Assembly: GCA_017642885.1 (NCBI GenBank)
Contig: JAEPOM010000008.1
Location: forward strand, 1-64,000
Length of the DNA: 64,000 bases
Direction: 5' to 3'
Source of the DNA: Henriciella sp.
Lineage (GTDB): Bacteria; Pseudomonadota; Alphaproteobacteria; Caulobacterales; Hyphomonadaceae
Shown piece by piece: positions 37,155 to 45,677 of the stretch. Under the pieces are notes generated by a model. That model was not told where the DNA came from, searched no databases, and saw only the letters and a program-made list of their open reading frames with translations. Numbering within the stretch: the first letter of the stretch is position 1; every line of letters begins with the position of its first letter. Both the position numbers and the translations under genes were made by a program.

Positions 37155-38762
37155 ATGCCTGTCTTGAAGTCCAAGATTGATGTCGCTAGCGCAGCATATT
37201 CCGCCAATCGTCGTGCGATGGAAGCTTTGGTGGCCGACCTGCAGGGGCGCACCGCCAAAGCGGCTGAAGGCGGCTCTGAGCGGGCGCGAGAGCGGCATGT
37301 CTCGCGCGGCAAGCTGCTCCCCAGAGAGCGAGTCGAGAAACTTCTGGACCCGGCAACACCGTTCCTGGAAATCGGCGCACTGGCGGCGCACGATATGTAC
37401 GATAACGAGGCGCCTGGCGCGGGTATGATTGCCGGGGTTGGCCGGGTCGAGGGGCGTGAATGTGTGATCGTCTGTAACGACGCCACCGTTAAAGGCGGCA
37501 CGTATTATCCGATGACGGTCAAAAAGCATCTACGCGCTCAAGAGATCGCGGAACAGAACAATCTGCCTTGCATATATTTGGTCGATAGTGGTGGCGCAAA
37601 CCTCCCGCACCAATCCGAGATCTTTCCGGATCGAGAGCATTTCGGACGGATCTTCTACAATCAGGCCAATATGAGCGCGAAAGGTATTCCTCAGATTGCT
37701 TCCGTCATGGGGTCTTGCACGGCAGGTGGGGCTTATGTCCCTGCCATGTCGGATGAAACCGTGATTGTCCGTAAGCAAGGAACGATTTTTCTGGGCGGAC
37801 CACCTCTCGTGAAAGCGGCGACCGGCGAAGAGATTTCCGCTGAAGACCTAGGCGGTGCGGACGTCCACGCGCGGCAATCGGGCGTGGCGGATCACTATGC
37901 GGCCAATGATGATCACGCGCTCGCGATTGTGCGCTCTATCGTGAGGACGCTGCATCTACCCAAACCAGAAACAGTGGGTCTGCAGGAACCGACGGAACCG
38001 CTCTACGACCCGGCTGAGCTGCACGGACTGGTCCCGCAGGACGTGCGTGAACCATATGATGCGAGAGAGGTTATTGCGCGTCTCGTCGACGGATCTGAAT
38101 TCCACGAATTCAAGAAACTCTATGGCGACACACTGGTGTGTGGGTTCGCGCATCTCTACGGGATGCCCGTCGCCATTTTGGCGAATAATGGAATCTTGTT
38201 CAGCGAAAGCGCGCAGAAAGCGGCTCACTTTATCGAATTAGCCGATCAGCGCCGCATTCCGCTGCTGTTTCTGCAGAATCTGACCGGTTTCATGGTTGGG
38301 TCCAAATATGAAGCCGGTGGTATCGCCAAGGACGGCGCAAAGATGGTGACAGCTGTGGCAACCGCGTCTGTGCCTAAGTTGACGCTGGTCACGGGGGGCT
38401 CTTTCGGTGCTGGAAACTATGGGATGTGCGGGCGCGCTTATAGCCCGCGTTTCATGTTTATGTGGCCAAATGCCCGCATCTCGGTGATGGGCGGCGAACA
38501 AGCCGCATCTGTTCTGGCGACAGTCAAACGCGATGGCATGGACCGCCGCGGCGAAGACTGGTCTGCAGACGAAGAAGAGGCATTCAAAGCACCGATCCGC
38601 GATCTCTATGAGCATGAAGGGTCACCATACTTCTCTACGGCGCGCCTTTGGGACGATGGGATCATTGATCCGGCCGATTCACGTCGCGTTCTGGGGCTTG
38701 CGCTCTCCGCTGCATTGAACGCGCCGTTTGACGAACGCGGTTTCGGCGTTTTCCGGATGTAG
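37155..38762 (+). CDS. liuB: Methylcrotonoyl-CoA carboxylase beta subunit (carboxyltransferase)
   Basis: 535 residues from ATG 37155. The carboxyltransferase fold is complete, with [17 protein letters not shown] at the N-terminus, the [11 protein letters not shown] block and QNLTGFMVG / [28 protein letters not shown], which match MCC-beta more than propionyl-CoA carboxylase. With the biotin subunit at 41147 it carboxylates 3-methylcrotonyl-CoA in leucine breakdown. The other liu genes on this strand are separated from it by two EF-hand genes. Confidence 0.9.
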   Translation: MPVLKSKIDVASAAYSANRRAMEALVADLQGRTAKAAEGGSERARERHVSRGKLLPRERVEKLLDPATPFLEIGALAAHDMYDNEAPGAGMIAGVGRVEGRECVIVCNDATVKGGTYYPMTVKKHLRAQEIAEQNNLPCIYLVDSGGANLPHQSEIFPDREHFGRIFYNQANMSAKGIPQIASVMGSCTAGGAYVPAMSDETVIVRKQGTIFLGGPPLVKAATGEEISAEDLGGADVHARQSGVADHYAANDDHALAIVRSIVRTLHLPKPETVGLQEPTEPLYDPAELHGLVPQDVREPYDAREVIARLVDGSEFHEFKKLYGDTLVCGFAHLYGMPVAILANNGILFSESAQKAAHFIELADQRRIPLLFLQNLTGFMVGSKYEAGGIAKDGAKMVTAVATASVPKLTLVTGGSFGAGNYGMCGRAYSPRFMFMWPNARISVMGGEQAASVLATVKRDGMDRRGEDWSADEEEAFKAPIRDLYEHEGSPYFSTARLWDDGIIDPADSRRVLGLALSAALNAPFDERGFGVFRM

Positions 38763-39002
38763 AACGCTGCGCAGAGATGCGCCCTCGGATTAATTCTCAG
38801 ATAGCCTGAACCATCAAGGCGTGAGCAAACCCTCGCATCTCGTGATGAGTCTCGGCGCATTGGCGGGCATACGCGCCATTCCTGCAAAATTGTCGTGAAG
38901 AGCGCGTCATCCAGCTTTCGGATTCGTCACGGGTTTTTGGCAATCGGGGCAGGCAGTCTCAGGGTCGCCACACAAAGTGGTGTGATTGAATTGGAGAATA
39001 CC

Positions 39003-39287
39003 ATGACCCGTTATCTTTTATTGTTAGGAATCTCGGCTTGCGCGTTTGCCGCATCTGCTGGAGAGGACGTAACGTTCCAGACCGTCGACGCCAACAAAGA
39101 CGGCTTTGTTTCCGAAAGCGAGTTTGTCAGCTGGAAAACAAGCACCGGTGAGATGTCGCCCGCGGATGCGCTGATCAAGTTCATCGAAATCGACGCTGAT
39201 GCGAGCGGTATGATCTCGGAAGCCGAAATGGACGCGGCCAAAGTGCGGAAATCAGAAGAGAAGTCTGATTCCGATAAACAAATGTAA
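39003..39287 (+). CDS. Small secreted EF-hand protein
   Basis: 94 residues from ATG 39003 with GGAG upstream. Signal peptide to about residue 18 (AASAG), then two EF-hand loops, DANKDGFVSESEF and DADASGMISEAEM, both with acidic residues at positions 1, 3, 5 and 12. Likely a periplasmic calcium-binding protein; partner unknown. Similar in layout to the next gene, suggesting a tandem duplication. Confidence 0.75.
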   Translation: MTRYLLLLGISACAFAASAGEDVTFQTVDANKDGFVSESEFVSWKTSTGEMSPADALIKFIEIDADASGMISEAEMDAAKVRKSEEKSDSDKQM

Positions 39288-39372
39288 GGCGCGAGCAAAT
39301 CTGTTGATGCCTGATGAGGAGCCCGTAGTTACGGGCTTCTCGCATGCTGATGTGGATCATTACAAAAAGGTA

Positions 39373-39410
39373 ACTACAAATGTAACACGCAAGATTGTTA
39401 CATTTGTAGT
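39373..39410. promoter_or_regulatory. Tandem TACA-N2-TGTA operators (BlaI/CopY-like)
   Basis: A perfect 14-base inverted repeat (39373-39386 with 39397-39410) around a 10-base spacer. Each arm itself contains a TACA-N2-TGTA palindrome (39376-39385 and 39399-39408), the core of BlaI/MecI/CopY-family operators. It lies 53 bases before the EF-hand gene at 39463. No such regulator is in the window. Confidence 0.55.
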
Positions 39411-39462
39411 GCGCCTCCCTTTCAAGGGCGCTCACTCAAACTGTTCCAGGGAGGAACTTTCG

Positions 39463-39765
39463 ATGAAAACCAAACTTTTGACCGGTGCGTTCGGTCTGTT
39501 TGCGGCAAGCGCGTTTGCTGTTGCTCATGCTGGTTCGCCGGCCGATTACTTTAACAAGATCGATGCAGATGCGAGCGGCGTGATCACGCAGGCGGAATAT
39601 GTTGCCTTCAAGACCGCCGACGGTAAGCACAGCGCCGAGGAAGCCGGTGCGAAATTCGCCAAGGTTGCTGGTGACGATGGCGAGATGACATTGGCCGAAT
39701 TCGAAACGGCCGTAAAAGCCAGCAAGAAGAAAAAGCACGGCGACAAGGATAAGGAGCGGTCTTAG
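39463..39765 (+). CDS. Small secreted EF-hand protein
   Basis: 100 residues from ATG 39463, preceded by GGGAGGAA; the frame opens earlier at 39304 but crosses the operator palindrome. Signal peptide to about residue 24 (AVAHAG). One good EF-hand loop (DADASGVITQAEY) and a weaker one (VAGDDGEMTLAEF), then a Lys-rich tail. Probably periplasmic and calcium-binding. The operator-like repeat upstream suggests repressor control. Confidence 0.72.
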   Translation: MKTKLLTGAFGLFAASAFAVAHAGSPADYFNKIDADASGVITQAEYVAFKTADGKHSAEEAGAKFAKVAGDDGEMTLAEFETAVKASKKKKHGDKDKERS

Positions 39766-39802
39766 AAACCGTCCTCCTTTTCTAAGCCCCACGACTCTCC
39801 AG

Positions 39803-39838
39803 GAAGCGCTCGCGATTTTCGCGGGCGCTTCTTTTTTT
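39803..39838 (+). terminator. Rho-independent terminator after the EF-hand genes
   Basis: A 13-bp stem (39803-39815 with 39819-39831, one G-U pair) and a TTT loop, followed by seven Ts. Confidence 0.93.
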
Positions 39839-39903
39839 GTCGCGGGTCAAAAGCCTTCGCTTCAGCGAATTTGGCTGTACAGTAGTGGTCTAGGAGAAGC
39901 CCT

Positions 39904-40698
39904 ATGAGCGAATACGAAACCATCAGTCTCGATGCGACCCGTGCCGGAATTGCGATCCTGACGCTAAACCGGCCAAACAAACATAATGCCTTCAACAGTC
40001 AGGTGATCGAAGAATTGACTGACGCCCTGGAGACACTGGAAGAGCAGGATACGCTGCGAATGGTGATCTTGCGCGGGGCGGGGAAAAGCTTCTCAGCTGG
40101 AGCCGACCTCGAATGGATGAAAGCGGCCCAGCACTGGACGCGCGAGGACAATGAGCAGGATGCACTGGCGCTCGCGGAAATGCTCCGCAAACTTGCCGAG
40201 CTGCCGCAAATGACCTTGGCGCTCGTTCAAGGGGCAGCGATGGGCGGCGGCGCAGGTTTGGTCGCCGCGTGCGATGTGGCCGTTGCGGTCAAAGGGACCA
40301 AGTTCCGATTTAGCGAAGTGAGGCTGGGGCTGACCCCCGCAACGATCTCGCCGTTCGTGATCAGCGCGATCGGCCCGCGCTGGGCAAAGGCCTTGTTCGT
40401 AACTGCAGAGATGTTCGACGCGGAGTATGCCGAGAAAATCGGATTGGTTCAGTATGTCGTATCCGATCTAGAAGAGCTTGCTGGCATGGAAGAGCACATT
40501 GCCGACCTGGCTATGGGGGCTGCACCTGGTGCCATTCGCGACGCCAAGAACCTGGTGCTGGACTTCACAGACGAGCCGTTCAGCCCGGCGCTTAGTCGGG
40601 CCACGGCGAAACGCATCGCTGAACGTCGTACAAGCGAAGAAGGTAAGGAGGGGCTGGCAGCCTTCCTTGAAAAGCGAAAACCCGATTGGGCGAATTAG
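39904..40698 (+). CDS. liuC: Enoyl-CoA hydratase family, probable methylglutaconyl-CoA hydratase
   Basis: 264 residues of crotonase fold. FSAGADLEWMKAA and GGGAGLVAACDVAVA give the oxyanion loops, and FRFSEVRLGLTPATISPFV is characteristic of LiuC-type 3-methylglutaconyl-CoA hydratases. With the flanking carboxylase subunits it fits the leucine pathway. GGAGAAGCC precedes the start. Its stop lies one base from that of the convergent membrane-protein gene. Confidence 0.85.
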   Translation: MSEYETISLDATRAGIAILTLNRPNKHNAFNSQVIEELTDALETLEEQDTLRMVILRGAGKSFSAGADLEWMKAAQHWTREDNEQDALALAEMLRKLAELPQMTLALVQGAAMGGGAGLVAACDVAVAVKGTKFRFSEVRLGLTPATISPFVISAIGPRWAKALFVTAEMFDAEYAEKIGLVQYVVSDLEELAGMEEHIADLAMGAAPGAIRDAKNLVLDFTDEPFSPALSRATAKRIAERRTSEEGKEGLAAFLEKRKPDWAN

Positions 40699-40699
40699 A

Positions 40700-41041
40700 T
40701 CATTCGACGCCGGGTAGCATCCCGACAGGTAAGCCGAGATCCCTCAAGAATGAGATCGCGGCATCGCATGGGTTGATGCCCGTCATGGCTTCAATCTGAT
40801 TCTGGAACACGAATACCACGACGCCGAACATGATGGCGTAGATGAGAAACTGCATCGCCGACTTGAGCAGGAAAGCGCCTGCGCTTCCGGCGACGAGTCC
40901 AACGCCGCCAAGGATCAACGCACCGCTAACCGGCGTCAGATCGCTGACGTCCGCTGCCTGCGTATATCCAATGTAACCACCAACGCCAGCTCCGATAATT
41001 CCGGCTAGGCTGCTAAGGCGAACGCCAGATGCATATGCCAT
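40700..41041 (-). CDS. Small integral membrane protein of unknown function
   Basis: 113 residues with about three hydrophobic, glycine-rich segments (GIIGAGVGGYIGY; SGALILGGVGLVAGSAGAFLL; FLIYAIMFGVVVFVF) and a short C-terminal tail with one Cys. No family recognised. It is on the strand opposite the liu genes and sits between liuC and the biotin-carboxylase gene, from which it is divergent. Confidence 0.6.
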   Translation of the reverse strand: MAYASGVRLSSLAGIIGAGVGGYIGYTQAADVSDLTPVSGALILGGVGLVAGSAGAFLLKSAMQFLIYAIMFGVVVFVFQNQIEAMTGINPCDAAISFLRDLGLPVGMLPGVE

Positions 41042-41146
41042 TTGTTTCCCCTTACTCTTTCCTCATGAATAGCTTAGGCGGTAAGAGGAGGCCGGGGCAA
41101 GGCTTTATCGCCAGCCGGCAATCTAGACGCTTAAGGACGAAGCCCA

Positions 41147-43045
41147 ATGTTTTCATCGCTCTTGATCGCTAATCGCGGCGAAATTGCGTGCCGGATTTTG
41201 CGTACCTGCCGGGCGCTCGGGATCCGGGGGATCGCTGTTTACTCCGATGCGGATGTCCACGCGAAACATGTCCGCGAAGCTGATGAAGCGGTGTGGATTG
41301 GAGCAGCCGCGGCAACCGAAAGTTATCTGGATGGTGAGCGAATCATTGCTGCCGCGAAAGAGATTGGCGCTGAAGCCATTCATCCTGGGTACGGCTTCCT
41401 TTCGGAGAATGCTGCATTTGCACGCGCGGTTGAAAAGGCCGGGTTGATCTGGGTTGGGCCAAAGGCAGAGACCATCGAAGCTATGGGCCTGAAAGACCGG
41501 GCCAAAGCGATTGCAGAAGATGCTGGCGTGCCGGTTCTACCAGGGTATCGAGGCGACGCTCAGGACGCGGCCACGTTGACCAAAGAAGCGGAGAAGATCG
41601 GATTTCCGCTGTTAATCAAGGCCGTCGCCGGCGGCGGTGGAAGAGGTATCCGACTGGTCTCAAAGTCAAAAGAGCTCGCATCCGAACTTGAAAGCGCTGT
41701 CCGTGAAGCCGAGGCCGCGTTTGGCGATGGCCGGGTGATGCTTGAGAAATTAGTCGAACAGCCGCGCCATATCGAAGTGCAGGTCTTTGGCGATCGTCAC
41801 GGCAACGCGGTTCACTTGTTTGAGCGCGATTGTTCGTTGCAACGCCGCCGTCAGAAAGTGATTGAAGAAGCGCCGGCGCCTGGAATGCCCGAGGATGTCC
41901 GCAAGGCCATGTGCGATGCGTCGGTGAAGCTTGCCAAATCCGTGGGATATGAAGGTGCCGGTACCGTTGAATTCATCGTGGATGGCGCAAAGCCGCTGGC
42001 GCTCGATACGTTCTGGTTCCTGGAAATGAACACACGCTTGCAGGTCGAGCATCCGGTCACCGAAATGGTCACTGGAACTGACTTGGTGGAGTGGCAGCTT
42101 CGCGTCGCGAATGGCGAGAAACTTCCGGCAAAGCAGAAAGATATCAAACTGCTCGGCCACTCGATTGAGGCGCGTATTTGTGCGGAAGACCCTGCCGACG
42201 GGTTCCGCCCCGGTGCTGGCCTGATCGAAGAGTTCGGAATGCTCGCCGATCAGGACGCCGATTGGATTCGCTGGGAAGCAGGCTTCGAGAGCGGCGACCG
42301 CGTGCCCGCTGTATACGACTCGATGATTGCGAAACTGGTTGTTTGGGGAGAGGATCGAGAGCAGGCGAATGACACTCTCATTGATACACTCGCGCATTTG
42401 CAACTCGTCGGTGTGCCAGCGAATATCGGCTTCTTGCGACGCTGTGCCATGGCCGACGCGTTTCTGGAAGGGACGCACCACGTAAATTGGATCGCTGAGC
42501 AAGGTGACGCGCTCAGCCAAGCCCCTGAAGCGCACCAACATGCATCTGTGATGGCTGTGTCAGATATTCTGATTGGTGAGGACGGCCACGACCCGTGGAC
42601 CGTGCGAGATGGCTGGCGCTTGAACCGAGCGTCGGTAATGAAAACTGCGGTGGCCGTAGGAGACGATGCCGATTGGTTCGACCCATCCGAGCATACGCTT
42701 GGCGAGGATCTCTCGATGCCGTTGGTCACCGACCTATCGGCGCGCCGGTTTGCAGTGACAACGGGCGGCGATAGTGTTCTCGTCGAAGTACCTGATTTCG
42801 AAGCCGAGGCCGAAGCACTCGCAGGCGGCGACGCTGTCAAAGCGCCGATGCCGGGTAAAGTCATAGCTGTTAATGTGAAACCGGGGGACACGGTTGAAAA
42901 AGGGCAAGTCGTCGCCGTGATGGAAGCGATGAAAATGGAGCACTCCCTCACCGCGCCTCGAGACGGTGTCGTCGAAGAAATCGGTGCGGATGTTGGGGCG
43001 CAAGTGCCAGAAGGCGAAGTGCTCGTGGCACTTGAAGAGACCTAA
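41147..43045 (+). CDS. liuD: Methylcrotonoyl-CoA carboxylase alpha subunit (biotin carboxylase plus BCCP)
   Basis: 632 residues: biotin carboxylase (about 1-445; HPGYGFLSENAAFA, GGGGRGIRLV, EMNTRLQVEHPVTE), a middle domain, and a C-terminal biotinyl domain with AMKMEH, whose Lys carries biotin. Length and neighbours (liuB-type carboxyltransferase, liuC) favour 3-methylcrotonyl-CoA carboxylase rather than acetyl- or propionyl-CoA carboxylase. Confidence 0.9.
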   Translation: MFSSLLIANRGEIACRILRTCRALGIRGIAVYSDADVHAKHVREADEAVWIGAAAATESYLDGERIIAAAKEIGAEAIHPGYGFLSENAAFARAVEKAGLIWVGPKAETIEAMGLKDRAKAIAEDAGVPVLPGYRGDAQDAATLTKEAEKIGFPLLIKAVAGGGGRGIRLVSKSKELASELESAVREAEAAFGDGRVMLEKLVEQPRHIEVQVFGDRHGNAVHLFERDCSLQRRRQKVIEEAPAPGMPEDVRKAMCDASVKLAKSVGYEGAGTVEFIVDGAKPLALDTFWFLEMNTRLQVEHPVTEMVTGTDLVEWQLRVANGEKLPAKQKDIKLLGHSIEARICAEDPADGFRPGAGLIEEFGMLADQDADWIRWEAGFESGDRVPAVYDSMIAKLVVWGEDREQANDTLIDTLAHLQLVGVPANIGFLRRCAMADAFLEGTHHVNWIAEQGDALSQAPEAHQHASVMAVSDILIGEDGHDPWTVRDGWRLNRASVMKTAVAVGDDADWFDPSEHTLGEDLSMPLVTDLSARRFAVTTGGDSVLVEVPDFEAEAEALAGGDAVKAPMPGKVIAVNVKPGDTVEKGQVVAVMEAMKMEHSLTAPRDGVVEEIGADVGAQVPEGEVLVALEET

Positions 43046-43097
43046 GCGATTGTGATTCCACATTGGAATCTCAGTCGGATTTCCTAAAATAGCTTTT

Positions 43098-43286
43098 AAT
43101 TATAGGTGTTTATGCCTGCGCGGGAAGGTCTCACACTTCAATACTCTAAGCGCCCTGGAGGACGAAATGTGCAGATTCGGCGCAGAAGGGTTTGTTGGCT
43201 CACCTGACCGTGTGGATGCGTTAGTATGGGCCGTGACGACGCTGATGCTCAATGGTCAGGGCACGCCTCGCATTCGCGCAATCTAG
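43098..43286 (+). pseudogene. Remnant of a phage/GTA terminase large subunit C-terminus
   Basis: The plus frame ending TAG 43284-43286 reads GKVSHFNTLSALEDEMCRF and then SPDRVDALVWAVTTLML, close to the conserved end of terminase large subunits (LEDQMC, SPDRVDALVWALT). Everything 5' of about 43119 is unlike terminase, so only some 55 residues remain. An ATG at 43167 would give 39 residues. It begins shortly after liuD and its stop overlaps that of the ParA-partner gene. Confidence 0.65.
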
Positions 43287-43708
43287 CGCCCGGTCCGAAA
43301 GGCTTTGCGACCGAGGTATTTGTTTTTCGTGGGTGCGGGCTCTTCCGCCGATGCAGCAGGTTCCGCAGCTGCGTTTGGTTCAGCGTCTCCTGATAGGACC
43401 TTGCGCACGTGTGACAATGCGGAGCTGCCTGTGTTCACTTCGATTTCTGCTGCAGTTTTATCCAGCCGTCTGGCGAGAAGCTTCACGTGATAGGGCGTCA
43501 GACTATCCAGTGTTTTCTCAAACATGTCTTCGCCGAGTGTCTCTTTTAGCGTCAGCAAATCATCGCGCGTCTGTCCGGCAGCTACAATTTGCTTTCGAGC
43601 GAGTTTGATTGCTGCTCCGGAGAGATCAGAATCTTTGACGCGCGGGAACAGGGACTCATGCGCCAGGATCGCTGAGAGCGCGGTGCGTCCGTCTGGAATT
43701 AGGGCCAT
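43283..43708 (-). CDS. Unknown protein paired with an orphan ParA
   Basis: 141 residues, mostly helical, with an Ala/Pro/Glu-rich stretch near the end (about 108-128) and a basic C-terminus. No family recognised and no ParB motif. It starts three bases after the ParA stop on the same strand, so it is probably its partner or cargo adaptor; small basic or disordered partners are usual for orphan ParA ATPases. This is inference from position. Confidence 0.6.
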   Translation of the reverse strand: MALIPDGRTALSAILAHESLFPRVKDSDLSGAAIKLARKQIVAAGQTRDDLLTLKETLGEDMFEKTLDSLTPYHVKLLARRLDKTAAEIEVNTGSSALSHVRKVLSGDAEPNAAAEPAASAEEPAPTKNKYLGRKAFRTGR

Positions 43709-43711
43709 GAT

Positions 43712-44620
43712 TTATGCTGCTGCCGGTTTTGATTGCGCCGCGAGTCGGGCTTGCACTTCCTGATATAGCATATTCACAGTCGCGAGCGCATCCCCTGGCC
43801 ACTTCTGGGCCAGCGTTGGGTTCGCGCCTAGCTCGACAGGGTTTGCTGCGAAGTCGGATTTTTGCGGGATGACCGTCTGGAAGATGTCATATTCGCTCTC
43901 TGGATCGGCAGCACCATCGCGCATGGCCTGGAGAACAATGCTCTGATGCGTTGACCCGTCAAACTTGGTCGGCAGCACAACCGGTCGGTTAGACAGGCCG
44001 CGTTTCTTGAGGCTTTCGATGATATCCCCGGTGAAGAGGTCGAGCCCCAGCGTCGACATGAAGTCAGGAATTGTTGGAACAATAATCAGATCGGAGGCGG
44101 ACAGAGTTGCCTCCGTCATGGCCGAGATACCTGGAGGGCAGTCGCAAATGACGATGTCATACTGTTTGCGAAGATCGGCCATATCCTGACGCAGACGAAG
44201 GCCAACGCGGCCTTCAATCGCCGTCATCGAATATCCCTGTTCCGTCAGAATATAGATCAGCTCTCGCTCCGCCCGGCGCAAGCCAGGCGTGGCCGGAACA
44301 AGCGACAGGTCCAGTGGTTTGCCCATAAAGCTCACATCACTCGCATGCGGCACGATGAATTTGGTCATGTGCGCAAAGCACTCGCCCAGAAAGTTCTCGC
44401 GAAGATAGTCGGATACATTGGTGTAATTGTGGATCGCATCGTAGAGGCGCTCATCGCCATTCTCGCCATAAATCAGCAAGGATGCGTTGGCCTGGCTATC
44501 CAGATCGACCACCAGGGTCTTGTAGCCTTCAGCCGCGAAGGCCTCTGCCAGAGAAACCGTTGTTGTTGTTTTGCCCACGCCGCCTTTTGAATTGGCAACG
44601 GAAATGACCCGTCCGAGCAT
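43712..44620 (-). CDS. ParA family ATPase (orphan, no HTH)
   Basis: 302 residues. It starts directly with the deviant Walker A motif (ANSKGGVGKTTTT), including the signature Lys, followed by DLDSQANAS and VICDCPPG. There is no N-terminal helix-turn-helix and no adjacent parB or parS-like repeat, so it is not the chromosome-partitioning ParA. Orphan ParAs place protein cargo such as chemotaxis arrays, carboxysomes or conjugation machinery, using the nucleoid. Cargo unknown. It forms a two-gene operon with the 141-residue protein. Confidence 0.85.
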   Translation of the reverse strand: MLGRVISVANSKGGVGKTTTTVSLAEAFAAEGYKTLVVDLDSQANASLLIYGENGDERLYDAIHNYTNVSDYLRENFLGECFAHMTKFIVPHASDVSFMGKPLDLSLVPATPGLRRAERELIYILTEQGYSMTAIEGRVGLRLRQDMADLRKQYDIVICDCPPGISAMTEATLSASDLIIVPTIPDFMSTLGLDLFTGDIIESLKKRGLSNRPVVLPTKFDGSTHQSIVLQAMRDGAADPESEYDIFQTVIPQKSDFAANPVELGANPTLAQKWPGDALATVNMLYQEVQARLAAQSKPAAA

Positions 44621-44811
44621 TGATGCCCCTTTTCATTCTACGTACCGATGTCAGAAAAAACGCTGCCCAAGCCCGCAGGCTGGGGAACCAGTACACTCCA
44701 TACCCATCAAATCGCCTGAAAAAACTTAAGAAACCGGAAACGAATCCGGCCGGGTCGCGACCGACGTAAGTTCCATACCGTTGAGAACTCTAAACGGTGT
44801 CGGAGAGGCTT

Positions 44812-44922
44812 ATGAAGCTGCCCTGGTCCAAACCAGAAATGAAAAGTGGAGAATCCTGGATCGCATTGGCCGGGTTTGAGTTTCCGGAAGCCTCTACTCA
44901 CACACTGCGCACGTCTGTGTGA
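44812..44922 (+). pseudogene. 36-codon frame resembling the start of an HK97-type portal protein
   Basis: ATG 44812 with GGAGAGG upstream opens MKLPWSKPEMKSGESWIALA and on to a TGA at 44920. The opening (MKxPW, then a polar stretch and IALAG) is reminiscent of HK97/GTA portal N-termini, which follow terminase in phage order. The rest of a portal gene is absent. It may equally be an unrelated small ORF. The 44621-45004 interval holds nothing else I can identify. Confidence 0.22.
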
Positions 44923-45004
44923 TCTACGGTGATTGGCAGTTGTTCGGAAGCGTTTCTAGATGGTCTGCATCGAACAAAGCAGAACCCGATTCAGGAGACA
45001 CAAA

Positions 45005-45439
45005 ATGAAACTCACACAAGCCGCTTTCGCAGCACTCGCGCTCGGTATGACAGGCATGATGACCGCAGCCCCCGTCAGTGCGCAAACAGCAATTGCTCAG
45101 CAAGCCGCCTTTGCGACTTCAGGCGACTTCATCAAGAAGTCCAAAAAGCTCAAAGGATCCTGGTCAGTGGTTGAGCGCGACGGGAAGTCTTTCATCGTAT
45201 TCGCAGATGACTTTCGCGCCGCCAACGGCCCAGACCTGAAGATCTTCCTGTCGCCTAAGAGCGTTTCCGACGCAACGGGTAAAAATGCCGTCGACGGATC
45301 TCTCAACATCGGCGAACTGAAAAAGACCAAAGGCGCGCAGGAATATGAAGTCCCAGCGGGTGTGGATCTGTCTCAGTATGGCAGTGTCCTGGTTCACTGC
45401 GAAGCCTATTCCGTCCTATGGGGCGGCGGCAATTTGTAG
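45005..45439 (+). CDS. Secreted DM13-domain protein
   Basis: 144 residues from ATG 45005 with AGGAG before it. Signal peptide to about residue 26 (VSAQ). The remainder is a DM13 domain: GSWSVVERDGKSFIVFADDFRAANGPDLKIFLSP and a C-terminal SVLVHCEAYSVLWGGGNL with a single Cys. DM13 is thought to bind a redox cofactor or take part in electron transfer; in bacteria the role is unproven. Periplasmic. A terminator follows. Confidence 0.8.
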   Translation: MKLTQAAFAALALGMTGMMTAAPVSAQTAIAQQAAFATSGDFIKKSKKLKGSWSVVERDGKSFIVFADDFRAANGPDLKIFLSPKSVSDATGKNAVDGSLNIGELKKTKGAQEYEVPAGVDLSQYGSVLVHCEAYSVLWGGGNL

Positions 45440-45465
45440 GCGCTCTAATCTAATCACACTCACTC

Positions 45466-45497
45466 AAGGCCGGTCAGTTTTCTGACTGGCCTTTTTT
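45466..45497 (+). terminator. Rho-independent terminator after the DM13 gene
   Basis: A 12-bp stem (45466-45477 with 45482-45493, one G-U pair) and a TTTT loop, followed by a T run. Confidence 0.93.
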
Positions 45498-45677
45498 AAT
45501 TTGGAGATCATCAATCGAACTGATATCGGAAGGCGTGTATGCACGCCTTTCGAGTGATGAGCTGCCAAGCGGGTGGCTTTCCGGCATGTCAGCACAAGGC
45601 CGAGTGGGCGAGTGGGGTTCCATTCCGGTGTGAGCAGCTTAAGTGTGCACCGGAATGAGTCCGGAACACACGCGGCG

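Noticed and set aside
43054-43070. 6-bp hairpin after liuD as a terminator
   Set aside because: The stem is short and no T run follows.
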